The notes: generated from the letters alone by a model not told the origin. 39,783 nucleotides of DNA from Nemertoderma westbladi (GCA_032718475.1 JAUCBJ010006042.1:1-39783); one strand, 5' to 3'; numbered from the stretch's first letter, positions 1 to 12,813 are shown. A program made the numbers and translations.

Positions 1-711
1 ATTTGATCATACTTTTTAAAGTAATTTTAACGTATTATTTCTGTAATTATAAAGTTTTATGTAATCTGTGTTTGTGATTAACGGTAATTTTCCTATTCCT
101 ATACATTCCTCCATTATGTCAGGAAATTAAACGAATTATTTATTCATTCATTCATCTTTAAACAAATAATAAAATAATAGGAAAGGTAACGATAACGAAA
201 GGGACTACATAATTTATAAACACAAAAAATATAGAAAATAATTCATGAAAGCAACTGATAATTGAAAAACTAATACCAGAAATAGATTTTCCATAATTTT
301 TTACCCCAGGCTGCCAGAATGTGTATGTTTATCATTCAAATTGGGTACAGGTAACATAAACAAACAACATGGCCTTTGCTAGCGAAGTCTGGATTTAGTT
401 ACCGTATGCCAGTCCTTGTTTCAGTAGTCCTTGGTCTGTCTATCTCCTACTTTATCCCGCTATCTGTAGCGTGTCAGCCTGTATCAACAACCAGAACGTA
501 TGTTTAGGTCAGTCCACAGATATAGGTATAGTACAGAAGTTAGTCAGTTAGGCCTAGTAGTAGTAGAGTAGGCCTATAGCTGTATAGAAAGACCGTTTTC
601 AACAAATTTTATTTTACCGGTCAGCTGGTAGTCTGTTTTCTGAGATTCTGACATGATTTGTGGATTATACTGTTAGCAACTTTTTTCGCATAGTTCTTTA
701 GGTGAATAACC
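1..711. other. AT-rich upstream flank of PSMC4
   Basis: No coding potential or RNA gene is visible. The stretch presumably holds the PSMC4 promoter and 5' UTR, but I see no clear TATA box. Two copies of the palindrome TAGGCCTA lie at 549-556 and 569-576, close to where transcription could start; this motif recurs across the window. Confidence 0.5.
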
Positions 712-2670
<1,959 letters not shown>

Positions 2671-2884
2671 CAAGTTTTAGATTCAATAATTTTGTAAATC
2701 TACTAGTTTTATTGTATTTTGACTTCTGGTTTAGCGGCAGTTTATTTCAACACGGGGTTTCCCGCCGTGCTCCAATTATTGTTCTTTTTTGTACCAATAG
2801 GTGCACTGAGAAAAATAACCAAATAATATATTTTGCCTTTTGTCGTTCCTGATAAATTCTCAAAGAATCAAACTATCTCGAAGA

Positions 2885-2890
2885 AATAAA
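2885..2890 (+). promoter_or_regulatory. candidate polyadenylation signal of PSMC4
   Basis: AATAAA lies about 215 bp downstream of the PSMC4 stop and is the first canonical hexamer there. Use is inferred from position only. The rest of 2671-3250 shows no gene. Confidence 0.4.
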
Positions 2891-3254
2891 CAAACTGAGA
2901 GATAAAATAAGTTAATTTATTTACAGTCTTGTTTTCCTGAAAAATACGTTTAGCCTTCAAGAATATTTCCGGGAAGTATATTTTACCTATAATACCTGGA
3001 CACTGATGAAGTTACTTGAATAGTGAACTTATGCTTTTTTAAGAGCAGCACTAAATACCACCTGGAGAAAAACTGCCCGAGTTAAGTTTTGCCAATATTC
3101 CCGAGATATGTTTCAATTCCAAGTATTGTCAATCTGCCAGAATTAAATGTTTGCCAATATTTCCGAGTTAAGTGTTGCCTATCTTATATATTAACAGTGC
3201 CCAGTGACAGTGCCGGCTCTAGGATTTCGGAAATTTGGATAGGCGCTGTAGTAC

Positions 3255-3279
3255 GTAGTAGTAGTAGTAGTAGTAGTAG
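3255..3279. repeat. (GTA)n microsatellite
   Basis: About eight uninterrupted GTA triplets directly precede the first copy of the 50-bp minisatellite. Some minisatellite units also carry GTAGTAC, so the two repeats may share an origin. Confidence 0.85.
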
Positions 3280-3280
3280 G

Positions 3281-6200
3281 ACGATGTAGTACGCCGTGGT
3301 CGTACCCAACAAATACCAGCTCAGTCCCCCACGATGTGCTACACCATGGTCGTACCAACAAATACCAGCTCAGTCCCCCACGATGTGCTACACCGTGGTC
3401 GTACCCAAAAAATACCAGCTCAGTCCCCCACGATGTGCAACTACGCCGTGGTCGTACCCAAAAAATACCAGCCTATTCCCCCACGATGTAGTACGCCGTG
3501 TTTGTACCCAAAAAATACCAGCTCAGTCCCCCACGATGTGCTACACCGTGGTCGTACCCAAAAATACCAGCTCAGTCCCCCACGATGTGCTACACCGTGG
3601 TCGTACCCAAAAAATACCAGCTCAGTCCCCCACGATGTAGTACGCCGTGGTTGTACCCAAAAAATACCAGCTCATTCCCCCACGATGTGCTACACCGTGG
3701 TCGTACGCAAAAAATACCAGCTCAGTCCCCCACGATGTGCTACGCAGTGGTTGTACCCAAAAAATACCAGCTCAGTCCCCCACGATGTGCTACACCGTGG
3801 TCGTACCCAAAAAATACCAGCTCAGTCCCCCACGATGTGCTACACCGTGGTCGTACCCAAAAAATACCAGCTCATTCCCCCACGATGTGCTATACCGTGG
3901 TCGTACCCAAAAAATACCAGCTCAGTCCCCCACGATGTGCAACGCAGTGATTGTACCCAACAAATACCAGCCTATTCCCCCACGATGTGCTACACCATGG
4001 TCGTACCAACAAATACCAGCTCAGTCCCCCACGATGTGCTACACCGTGGTCGTACCCAAAAAATACCAGCCTATTCCCCCACGATGTAGTACGCCGTGGT
4101 CGTACCCAAAAAATACCAGCCTATTCCCCCACGATGTAGTACGCCGTGTTTGTACCCAAAAAATACCAGCTCAGTCCCCCACGATGTGCTACACCGTGGT
4201 CGTACCCAAAAATACCAGCTCAGTCCCCCACGATGTGCTACACCGTGGTCGTACACAAAAAATACCAGCCTATTCCCCCACGATGTAGTACGCAGTGGTT
4301 GTACCCAAAAAATACCAGCTCAGTCCCCCACGATGTAGTACGCCGTGGTTGTACCCAAAAAATACCAGCTCATTCCCCCACGATGTGCTACACCGTGGTC
4401 GTACGCAAAAAATACCAGCTCAGTCCCCCACGATGTGCTACGCAGTGGTTGTACCCAAAAAATACCAGCTCAGTCCCCCACGATGTGCTACACCGTGGTC
4501 GTACCCAAAAAATACCAGCTCAGTCCCCCACGATGTGCTACACCGTGGTCGTACCCAAAAAATACCAGCTCATTCCCCCACGATGTGCTATACCGTGGTC
4601 GTACCCAAAAAATACCAGCTCAGTCCCCCACGATGTGCTACACCGTGGTCGTACCCAAAAAATACCAGCTCAGTCCCCCACGATGTAGTACGCCGTGGTC
4701 GTACCCAAAAAATACCAGCTCAGTCCCCCACGATGTGCTACACCGTGGTCGTACCCAAAAAATACCAGCTCAGTCCCCCACGATGTAGTACGCCGTGGTC
4801 GTACCCAACAAATACCAGTCAGTCCCCCACGATGTGCTACACCGTGGTCGTACCCAAAAAATACCAGCTCAGTCCCCCACGATGTAGTACGCCGTGGTCG
4901 TACCCAAAAAATACCAGCTCATTCCCCCACGATGTGCTATACCGTGGTCGTACCCAAAAAATACCAGCTCAGTCCCCCACGATGTGCTACACCGTGGTCG
5001 TACCCAAAAAATACCAGCTCAGTCCCCCACGATGTAGTACGCCGTGGTCGTACCCAACAAATACCAGTCAGTCCCCCACGATGTGCTACACCGTGGTCGT
5101 ACCCAACAAATACCAGCCTATTCCCCCACGATGTAGTACGCCGTGGTCGTACCCAAAAAATACCAGCTCAGTCCCCCACGATGTGCTACACCGTGGTCGT
5201 ATCCAAAAAATACCAACTCAGTCCCCCACGATGTGCTACACCGTGGTCGTACCCAAAAAATACCAGCTCAGTCCCCCACGATGTAGTACGCCGTGGTTGT
5301 ACCCAAAAAATACCAGCTCATTCCCCCACGATGTGCTACACCGTGGTCGTACCCAAAAAATACCAGCTCAGTCCCCCACGATGTAGTACGCCGTGGTCGT
5401 ACCCAACAAATACCAGTCAGTCCCCCACGATGTGCTACACCGTGGTCGTACCCAAAAAATACCAGCCTATTCCCCCACGATGTAGTACGCCGTGGTCGTA
5501 CCCAAAAAATACCAGCTCAGTCCCCCACGATGTGCTACACCGTGGTCGTACCCAAAAAATACCAGCCTATTCCCCCACGATGTAGTACGCCGTGGTCGTA
5601 CCCAACAAATACCAGCTCAGTCCCCCACGATGTAGTACGCCGTGGTCGTACCCAACAAATACCAGTCAGTCCCCCACGATGTGCTACACCGTGGTCGTAC
5701 CCAAAAAATACCAGCCTATTCCCCCACGATGTAGTACGCCGTGGTCGTACCCAAAAAATACCAGCTCAGTCCCCCACGATGTGCTACACCGTGGTCGTAT
5801 CCAAAAAATACCAACTCAGTCCCCCACGATGTGCTACACCGTGGTCGTACCCAAAAATACCAGCTCAGTCCCCCACGATGTAGTACGCCGTGGTCGTACC
5901 CAACAAATACCAGTCAGTCCCCCACGATGTGCTACACCGTGGTCGTACCCAACAAATACCAGCCTATTCCCCCACGATGTAGTACGCCGTGGTCGTACCC
6001 AAAAAATACCAGCTCAGTCCCCCACGATGTGCTACACCGTGGTCGTACCCAACAAATACCAGCCTATTCCCCCACGATGTAGTACGCCGTGGTCGTACGC
6101 AAAAAATACCAGCTCAGTCACCCACGATGTGCTACACCGTGGTCGTACCCAACAAATACCAGCTCAGTCCCCCACGATGTGCTACACCGTGGTCGTACCC

Positions 6201-7300
6201 AACAAATACCAGCCTATTCCCCCACGATGTAGTACGCCGTGGTCGTACGCAAAAAATACCAGCTCAGTCACCCACGATGTGCTACACCGTGGTCGTACCC
6301 AACAAATACCAGCTCAGCCCCCCACGATGTGCTACACCGTGGTCGTACCTAACAAATACCAGCTCAGTCCCCCACGATGTGCTACACCGTGGTCGTACCC
6401 AACAAATACCAGCTCATTCCCCCACGATGTAGTACACCGTGGTCGTACCCAAAATATACCAGCTCAGTCCCCCACGATGTGCTACACCGTGGTCGTACCC
6501 AACAAATACCAGCTCAGTCCCCCACGATGTGCTACACCGTGGTCGTACCCAAAAAATACCAGCTCATTCCCCCACGATGTAGTACACCGTGGTCGTACCC
6601 AAAATATACCAGCTCAGTCCCCCACGATGTGCTACACCGTGGTCGTACCCAACAAATACCAGCTCAGTCCCCCGCGATGTGCTACACCGTGGTCGTACCT
6701 AACAAATACCAGCTCAGTCCCCCACGATGTGCTAGACCGTGGTCGTACCCAACAAATACCAGCCTATTCCCCCACGATTTAGTACGCCGTGGTTGTACCC
6801 AAAAAATACCAGCTCAGTCCCCCACGATGTAGTACGCAGTGGTTGTACCCAAAATATACCAGCTCATTCCCCCACGATGTAGTACACCGTGGTTGTACCC
6901 AACAAATACCAGCCTATTCCCCCACGATTTAGTACGCAGTGGTTGTACCCAAAATGTACCAGCTCAGTCCCCCACGATGTGCTACACCGTGGTCGTACCC
7001 AACAAATACCAGCTCAGCCCCCCACGATGTGTTTGCTACCCAGTGGTCGTACCCAAAAAATACCAGCTCAGTCCCCCACGATGTAGTACGCAGTGGTTGT
7101 ACCCAAAATATACCAGCTCATTCCCCCACGATGTAGTACGCCGTGGTTGTACCAAAAAAATACCAGCTCAGTCCCCCACGATGTAGTACGCAGTGGTTGT
7201 ACCCAAAATATACCAGCTCAGTCCCCCACGATGTGCTACTGTACGCCGTGGTCGTACCCAAAATATACCAGCTCAGTCCCCCACGATGTGCTACACAGTG
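3281..7300. repeat. Minisatellite of about 80 copies of a 50-bp unit
   Basis: The tandem unit reads CGTGGTCGTACCC, then an A-run, then ATACCAGCTCAGT, then CCCCCACGATGTGCTACAC. Units differ at a few diagnostic sites: GTGCTACAC versus GTAGTACGC, CTCAGT versus CCTATT or CTCATT, an A6 run versus ACAAA, and 1-2 base deletions. The variants are arranged in blocks. A segment near 3498-3950 recurs at an offset of 648 bp (4146 onward), and after one extra unit the offset becomes 698 bp (3647 versus 4345), so multi-unit blocks have been duplicated. Long open frames run through it in all three + frames, but they are a by-product of the repeat. It fills most of the PSMC4-RPIA gap. Confidence 0.97.
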
Positions 7301-7661
7301 CGCATCGGCATCGTGCATTCCGTACGTCGTACTGAATAGTGAATAGGCCTACAGTACTGTATATACTGCTAATAATTACCCCATGTCATATACGTGTAAT
7401 ACTAACTGGTTAGTTGTTATTACAAAAATTGTGCAGTAAGGCGGGAAATTTAAATTGCGAACAACTGTTTGTTTATTCTGCTCAGTTTGTAATATATTCT
7501 GATTGATGAAAAGCGAAAGCGTTTTTTTTTGTTACTGTTCTGATGTTGTTGGTTGTTTTTACCGTTGTTGATTGTGTGTGCTGCAGGATGCATTGACTCG
7601 CATCGCTAGATCGCTGCTTAGATCGCATCATCGCTTACATCGCTAGAAGCTGCATCGCTAG
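7301..7661. other. Upstream flank and probable 5' UTR of RPIA
   Basis: No gene is visible. A pyrimidine-rich tract ending CTGCAG near 7580-7586 resembles a 3' splice site, so a noncoding 5' exon may lie upstream. Just before the start codon (about 7590-7660) short imperfect copies of GCATCGCTAGA recur. A stop codon (TAG, 7659-7661) directly abuts the first ATG in frame. Confidence 0.4.
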
Positions 7662-8582
7662 ATGAATATTGTTACAAAATATCAGTTATATGGGTTCCGC
7701 TTTAGGTACCAATCGCCTAAACCTTCATTGGCCAGTCGTTTAACATATAAACATTTATTGTCTGGCCGTTGCCCTTTACTAGTCAAGCGTTCATTGGCTA
7801 CCGTTATAATGTCGGATAAACTGCATGATATAATTGAGCGCTCTAAACGCGTAGCCTCAAACACGGCAGTGGACGAAATGATAAAGAGCGGGCAGATAGT
7901 TGGAATCGGGAGCGGAACAACCGTCGTCTACGCGGTGGAACGCATTGCGGAACGAGTGAGGAACGGAACACTAACCGATATACGTTGCATACCAACCTCC
8001 TACCAAGCCAAAGGTCTTATTGATCAATACAAACTACCTTTTACTGACTTAGATAATCACCCCGAACCCGATGTTGCTGTTGACGGCCTCGACGAATTTG
8101 ATCCGGATCTCACGATGCTGAAAGGTGGCGGGGCGTGTCTGACTCGCGAGAAGATAATCGCATCGTGCGCTAAAATAGTAGTGGGAATCGCGGACTTCCG
8201 TAAGGAGACGGAACGTTTGGGAACGTTCCACACTAAAGGGATCCCCGTTGAAGTCATTCCGGTGGCTCACGTTCCCGTAAGTCGGAGAATCGTCTCACAA
8301 TTCGGCGGCCGTTGCGAACTCCGAATGGCCAGTAAGAAGGTCGGCCCTATAGTAACGGATAACGGGAACTTCATCGTTGATTGGCTGTTTCCCGGAGCGC
8401 CGGGGGCCGACCCAGGGACTCCCACCCCTGATTTGTCAATCACACCGGATTGGGCGGGTGTGGACCGTGGGATCACAATGATCTCGGGGGTCGTTGAAAC
8501 TGGTCTATGCGTTGCCATGGCTACACATATATTCGTTGGGGCCCGGGATGGAACATGTTATGTTCGGCGGCGCAACTCTTAA
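7662..8582 (+). CDS. RPIA: Ribose-5-phosphate isomerase A, intronless
   Basis: Interconverts ribose-5-phosphate and ribulose-5-phosphate in the non-oxidative pentose phosphate pathway. The 306-residue frame has the family landmarks: GIGSGTT phosphate loop at 81-87, DGLDEFD with catalytic-site D141 and D144, and KGGGACLTREK with K154 and E163, matching D81, D84, K94 and E103 of E. coli RpiA. The block VTDNGNFIVDW is at 231-241. Residues 1-49 precede the conserved domain and are basic and Ser/Leu-rich, which could be a targeting presequence; Met50 (7809) is the alternative start. A Pro/Gly-rich insertion at about 244-266 enlarges a loop compared with human RPIA. There are no introns, whereas the human gene has several. 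Cytosolic action is expected if Met50 is used. Confidence 0.96.
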   Translation: MNIVTKYQLYGFRFRYQSPKPSLASRLTYKHLLSGRCPLLVKRSLATVIMSDKLHDIIERSKRVASNTAVDEMIKSGQIVGIGSGTTVVYAVERIAERVRNGTLTDIRCIPTSYQAKGLIDQYKLPFTDLDNHPEPDVAVDGLDEFDPDLTMLKGGGACLTREKIIASCAKIVVGIADFRKETERLGTFHTKGIPVEVIPVAHVPVSRRIVSQFGGRCELRMASKKVGPIVTDNGNFIVDWLFPGAPGADPGTPTPDLSITPDWAGVDRGITMISGVVETGLCVAMATHIFVGARDGTCYVRRRNS

Positions 8583-8670
8583 ACATATGATTCGTAAATA
8601 TTTAACTATTTATTATATTGTGTGCCTAATAGGACTTTACCTCACATCTACACTAATATTATTTACCTTA

Positions 8671-8676
8671 AATAAA
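8671..8676 (+). promoter_or_regulatory. Polyadenylation signal of RPIA
   Basis: AATAAA lies 89 bp past the RPIA stop and is the first canonical hexamer downstream. A following GT/T-rich stretch fits a cleavage region. From here to 9203 I see no gene or recognisable element. Confidence 0.55.
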
Positions 8677-9203
8677 GTGCAAATTTTAATATTTGTAATA
8701 AATATTTCCATAGGTTGATTAAGCTCATGTGTATAGATTAGATAGTTCTTGTAACAATAGGGTTGGTGACTCAGAAAATTTCATTCCAGTTTTTGTTGGT
8801 TTCATGTGAAAGAGCATGTGAAAAAAAAAAGCCAGAGAACAATTATTATTTTACTTAAAAAATTAATATTGGCCGAGTTATCGCGATTTTAAAACGCTTA
8901 ATTATCTAAATGAATGTTTGATTTCTTTAATTCCAAACATTTGGATTAAACACAGGAATAAATTAAAACTAATAAATAAAAGACTGTATATAGAGAGCGA
9001 GGCGGGTTAATTTCTGAACGTTTTAAATTGTTATTCATGCAGTAAAACTTCGTGTAAATATATATAATATAAATTTTAAATCGATGTCAGAGCGTCGGAA
9101 TAAATTAAATGAAATGTTATACTCGTTCGAGGGTCATCAGATACAGAGCCGTGTGCAAAGTGGACCACAACTCGATGATACTAGGGCAAGAGCGATAATA
9201 TTC

Positions 9204-9248
9204 GGTTGTGTCTGCTGAGAGACCTACCATTACCACAGAGACACAACC
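9204..9248. repeat. Hairpin with 10-bp perfect arms
   Basis: GGTTGTGTCT at 9204-9213 is the exact reverse complement of AGACACAACC at 9239-9248, with a 25-nt spacer. It may be part of a decayed mobile element; no coding sequence accompanies it. Confidence 0.7.
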
Positions 9249-9391
9249 AACATTTGCAGGACTCATTAAAAATGGTGTTCGAAATTTTTTGGCATTATTT
9301 CAAATTGTCAGCATTCTGAATGCTTAATTATAATACTTTAATGTTGAGAAATATTAATGAAATTTATATCATTTTTATCTTACACCAAGCA

Positions 9392-9417
9392 AGGCCATCG
9401 TAATATTACGATGGCCT
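9392..9417. repeat. Perfect 26-bp palindrome centred on TAATATTAC
   Basis: The arms AGGCCATCGTAAT and ATTACGATGGCCT are exact reverse complements with no spacer. The centre (9401-9409) is TAATATTAC, the nonanucleotide nicked by Rep proteins at the origins of geminiviruses and many other CRESS-DNA replicons. The flanking GGCCATC/GATGGCC stem resembles the origin stem of begomoviruses. No Rep-like frame is visible nearby, so the function is unknown. Confidence 0.85.
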
Positions 9418-9501
9418 CTTGTATGTTAAAAATGAATCAGCTCCTGCCTGACAACTGAAGAAGGAAAGGAAACTCGATCACAACCGAGCCCTCCGGTTCA
9501 C

Positions 9502-9591
9502 AAAGATCTCCATTGGCTCCCAGTTAGACAGCCGTACAAATTTCAAATTGCCTTAGTGACTTACAAAAATGCCTCGGCTCTGGGCTCCAGC
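9502..9591 (+). mobile_element. CR1/L2-type LINE remnant (RT C-terminal motif)
   Basis: One frame reads KDLHWLPVRQPYKFQIAL followed by VTYKNA. The LHWLPV...FKIALLTYK signature is typical of the C-terminal part of CR1/L2/Jockey-type reverse transcriptase proteins. Only about 90 bp is recognisable, so it is a small fossil. It differs from the LINE family at 18950-22390. Confidence 0.7.
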
Positions 9592-9689
9592 GAATCTGCA
9601 CTTTTATAGTATGTTTACCCATTTTTTCTTTTTATGTCAAACTTGTTAACGGCTTTGACTAAAAAAGTGACTTACAATAAATATAATCT

Positions 9690-10731
9690 GGCATTACTAT
9701 GTTATGGGTAGGCCTACCTAATTTTTGACCATTTATTTGACCATGTTAATGGCTATTATCATGGGGTTTTTGTTTTAGAACATAAATATCATCTTCTGTG
9801 AGACGTTAGCTAGTGTTTTTTTGATGGTAGCTACTTTTTTTTAAATTACAAAACCAAATTTTTGGTACCTAATTTTTGATCAATTTTTGACCATGTTGAT
9901 GTTTTGTGTTTTAGAACGTAAATTTCACCTTCTGAGAAAGGTTACCTTTTATTTTTTATTATGGTAGCTAGTGTTTTTAAAGGTAGCTAGTGACCTTAAA
10001 ATTACAAAAGTAAATTTGTAGTGCCCCTTTTTTTAGACAATTTCCATATCATCAATTTATTCTCGAAATGATTATTTGATTCCTAATAAAAAGGTAAATA
10101 AATCAAGAAATGTTTTTGGAAAATTGTTCTGGAAAAGATCAAGAAAATAATATTATTAAACATGATAAGTGTTCTGACTGAGTATAATAATAAAAATGTA
10201 TATAATTTACATTCCTGAATAGTAAAAACTCTTGCATCTGCCTAAATCTTGTATAAAAAACTTGCTAGTGAATAATTACAAGCTACTTTTGGCTATCAAA
10301 TAAAAGTTACTAGCTACCATGACTCATAAATTATTCCAGGCAAATATATAATATAATTGAGAATTATATTATATCTTAAATTTTTTTACTAGCTAATAAA
10401 TACAGTAGTTCTAGCTAACACAAAATCAAAAGTAATAGCTACCATCTTACTGTCAGAAGGTCAAATATTTGTTCTAGAACAAAAAACCTCATAATAAAAG
10501 CCATTTTAAAAGAAAAAAGTTGTTCGAATTTTTTTTCAATTTTTCAATTATAATTTTGTTCATTAGCTAATAAAAAGTACTAGCTAACACAAAATCAAAA
10601 TTACTAGCTACCATCGTACTGGCAGAAAGTTAAATATTTCTTCTAGAACAAAAAACGTCATGATAAAAGCCATTTTCATATGAAAAAATTTGTTTAAAAA
10701 GTGGGTACCCATAACATACTGTAGTAGTGCC
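9690..10731. mobile_element. Foldback (long inverted repeat) non-autonomous element
   Basis: The left end begins GGCATTACTATGTTATGGG and the right end is its imperfect reverse complement (CCCATAACATACTGTAG then TAGTGCC). The similarity continues inward for over 100 bp: ATGGCTATTATCATG on the left matches the complement of CATGATAAAAGCCAT on the right, and both sides carry TTTTGTTTTAGAACATAAAT-like and GATGGTAGCTA blocks. Each arm is itself duplicated in tandem (9710-9830 with 9864-9990; 10391-10506 with 10564-10676). There is no open frame, so it depended on a transposase supplied elsewhere. I could not identify a clean target-site duplication. Confidence 0.72.
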
Positions 10732-11349
10732 AATATGTTCATATGATTTTATTTTGTAAAAGGACATATTTTGTCAATATAGTTTTAGTGTTTAGATCCG
10801 TTTCCATAGAATACGTTTTTATTTACCTGTAAATTTGGTGTTGGTGGGGGTGGGGTGGGTGGTGGAAGCGCTGGGTAGTTGCTAGCTATTACTCTATTTC
10901 TATGAATTTATTTAGGCTTATTGCTTAGGGTAACTACAGTATTAATATACTGTACTACAGTACTTACTTCTAACTCTTTCCGCAAATATATGGTTTGTTG
11001 TGTCGTGCTGTGTTATAGTTATAGTTACAGTAGGTGCACCTACATGCTGTTTCTATCATCACTTACATAAATAACATCATATCCTTATCCTTACTTACTC
11101 TTACAACAGTTAACGTTACCCCTACAACTGTGCAACAATACAGTAATAATACACACCCCATCTGCTGTCTCTGCCTGCCCATTTATATTTAAATGTTGTA
11201 GCAGATTGCCAACCTCAGAACCTTGCAACCTACATCCCTACATCCATGCCTATTATTTATACCGCAATAATTTTATCTGATTGCTAATTAATTACCTCTG
11301 ATTTATTTCTTAATTAATATAAATAATACCTTCCCGTGATTGATAAGTT
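10732..11349. other. Upstream flank of UAP1
   Basis: AT-rich with a short G-rich patch near 10838-10865. No open frame or RNA gene is visible. It presumably contains the UAP1 promoter; no TATA box is placed with confidence. Confidence 0.4.
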
Positions 11350-12813
11350 ATGGATAGCTTAAAAGCAACTCTTGCGAAATACAACCAACTACATTTGTTA
11401 ACATTTTACGAAGAATTATCGGACGACCAAAAGAACTTGTTATCAAACGATTTGCTATCCATCGACTTCGCTAATATCCATGATTGCTATAACCGCTACA
11501 TAAACGGGGTTACCCCGGGTTCGGGACAGACCGAGGACATCCACCCCTTACCTCCCGATATTTGTGGAACGGTTTCCGATGAATCCGCAAAGATTTGGCG
11601 AGAAAGCGGGTTCCGTTTAATATCGGAGAATAAAGTGGCCGTAGTGTTAATGGCGGGTGGACTAGGCACCAGGTTGGGGGTGGACTACCCTAAAGGAATG
11701 TACGATGTTGGATTACCTTCGGGAAAAACGTTGTTCCAGATACAAGCGGAACGACTTATAAAGATACAGCTGTTAGTTAAAGAAGAGTTTGAAGTTGACA
11801 GTGATATTGTAGTCCCTTGGTATGTAATGACATGCGAGAAAACCCATAAACAAACCAAGGAGTTTTTCACTTCTAACAATTTCTTTGGTTTAGAAAAAAC
11901 TAACGTTATGTTTTTCCAGCAGTCGATGGCCCCCTGTCTCGATTTAAATGGGAAACTTTTATTAGAAGGTAAATTTAAATTATCGCGCTCTCCTGGTGGT
12001 AACGGCGGAATATATTCAGCGTTAAAATCCTCCGGGATGATCGATGACATGGAGATTAGAGGCGTGGAAAACGTTCACGTTTACTGTGTCGATAACATCC
12101 TTAACAAGATGGCGGATCCCGTTTTCGCCGGTTTCTGTTTCGATAAGAAAGCGGACTGCGGAGCCAAAGTCGTGCAGAAATCGCACCCAGAGGAGGCTGT
12201 AGGCGTCGTCTGCGAAAGCTGCGGGAAATTCAAAGTAGTCGAGTATTCGGAGATCGATAAAGCGACAGCTGAACGTGTTGATAACGATGGCAATCTAGTG
12301 TTCAACTCAGGTAATATTTGCTATCAGTATTTTTCTTTTAGTTTCTTAAAGAAAATTTGCTATGAATTAGAAACGCGTTTAAAGCCACATATCACAAAGA
12401 AAAAAATCCCTTATATATCAACGGAGACAGGTGAAATAATCCGGCCTAAAGAACCGAACGGCTACAAAATGGAGAAGTTTATATTCGATGTTTATTCGTT
12501 GGCGGAAAGTTTCTGCGTTTTATCGGTGAATCGCGATGAGGAATTCTCTCCGCTTAAGAACAACGATTCGGCCGCGAAGGACAACCCCCGCACCTCCAGG
12601 GAATCGTTGTTCGCGTTGCATCGGAGCTACCTGTCTGCGGTGGGGTGTTCGTTTGTTAGCGCGACGGGAGACGGGCTGGACGCCACCGGTGTCTGCGAGT
12701 TGTCCCCGTTGGTCTCCTACTCCGGGGAGGGGTTGGCTGCGCTCAGCGGGAGGGTGTTGCGTCTACCGGTACATATCGACTCCATCACGGATGTCTGTAA
12801 TAATTCCATTTAA
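11350..12813 (+). CDS. UAP1: UDP-N-acetylglucosamine pyrophosphorylase, intronless
   Basis: Catalyses UTP plus GlcNAc-1-phosphate to UDP-GlcNAc and pyrophosphate in the cytosol, the last step of the hexosamine pathway that feeds chitin, glycoprotein and GPI-anchor synthesis. The 487-residue protein aligns with human UAP1 (505-522) throughout. The nucleotidyltransferase motif MAGGLGTRLG is at 101-110, YPKGMYDVGLPS at 113-124, PGGNGG at 215-220 (usually PDGNGG), YCVDNIL at 245-251, KEPNGYKMEKFIFD at 367-380 and DEEFSPLKN at 396-404. The C-terminal domain is slightly shorter than in human. The start ATG at 11350 follows an in-frame TAA at 11344, so it is the first possible start. The single exon contrasts with the multi-exon vertebrate gene. 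No disruption is seen. Confidence 0.97.
   Translation: MDSLKATLAKYNQLHLLTFYEELSDDQKNLLSNDLLSIDFANIHDCYNRYINGVTPGSGQTEDIHPLPPDICGTVSDESAKIWRESGFRLISENKVAVVLMAGGLGTRLGVDYPKGMYDVGLPSGKTLFQIQAERLIKIQLLVKEEFEVDSDIVVPWYVMTCEKTHKQTKEFFTSNNFFGLEKTNVMFFQQSMAPCLDLNGKLLLEGKFKLSRSPGGNGGIYSALKSSGMIDDMEIRGVENVHVYCVDNILNKMADPVFAGFCFDKKADCGAKVVQKSHPEEAVGVVCESCGKFKVVEYSEIDKATAERVDNDGNLVFNSGNICYQYFSFSFLKKICYELETRLKPHITKKKIPYISTETGEIIRPKEPNGYKMEKFIFDVYSLAESFCVLSVNRDEEFSPLKNNDSAAKDNPRTSRESLFALHRSYLSAVGCSFVSATGDGLDATGVCELSPLVSYSGEGLAALSGRVLRLPVHIDSITDVCNNSI

Noticed and set aside
3296-7346. Many overlapping open frames of 60-396 codons
   Set aside because: They are all inside the 50-bp tandem repeat and give the same peptide in every frame; length and overlap follow from the repeat, not from a gene.
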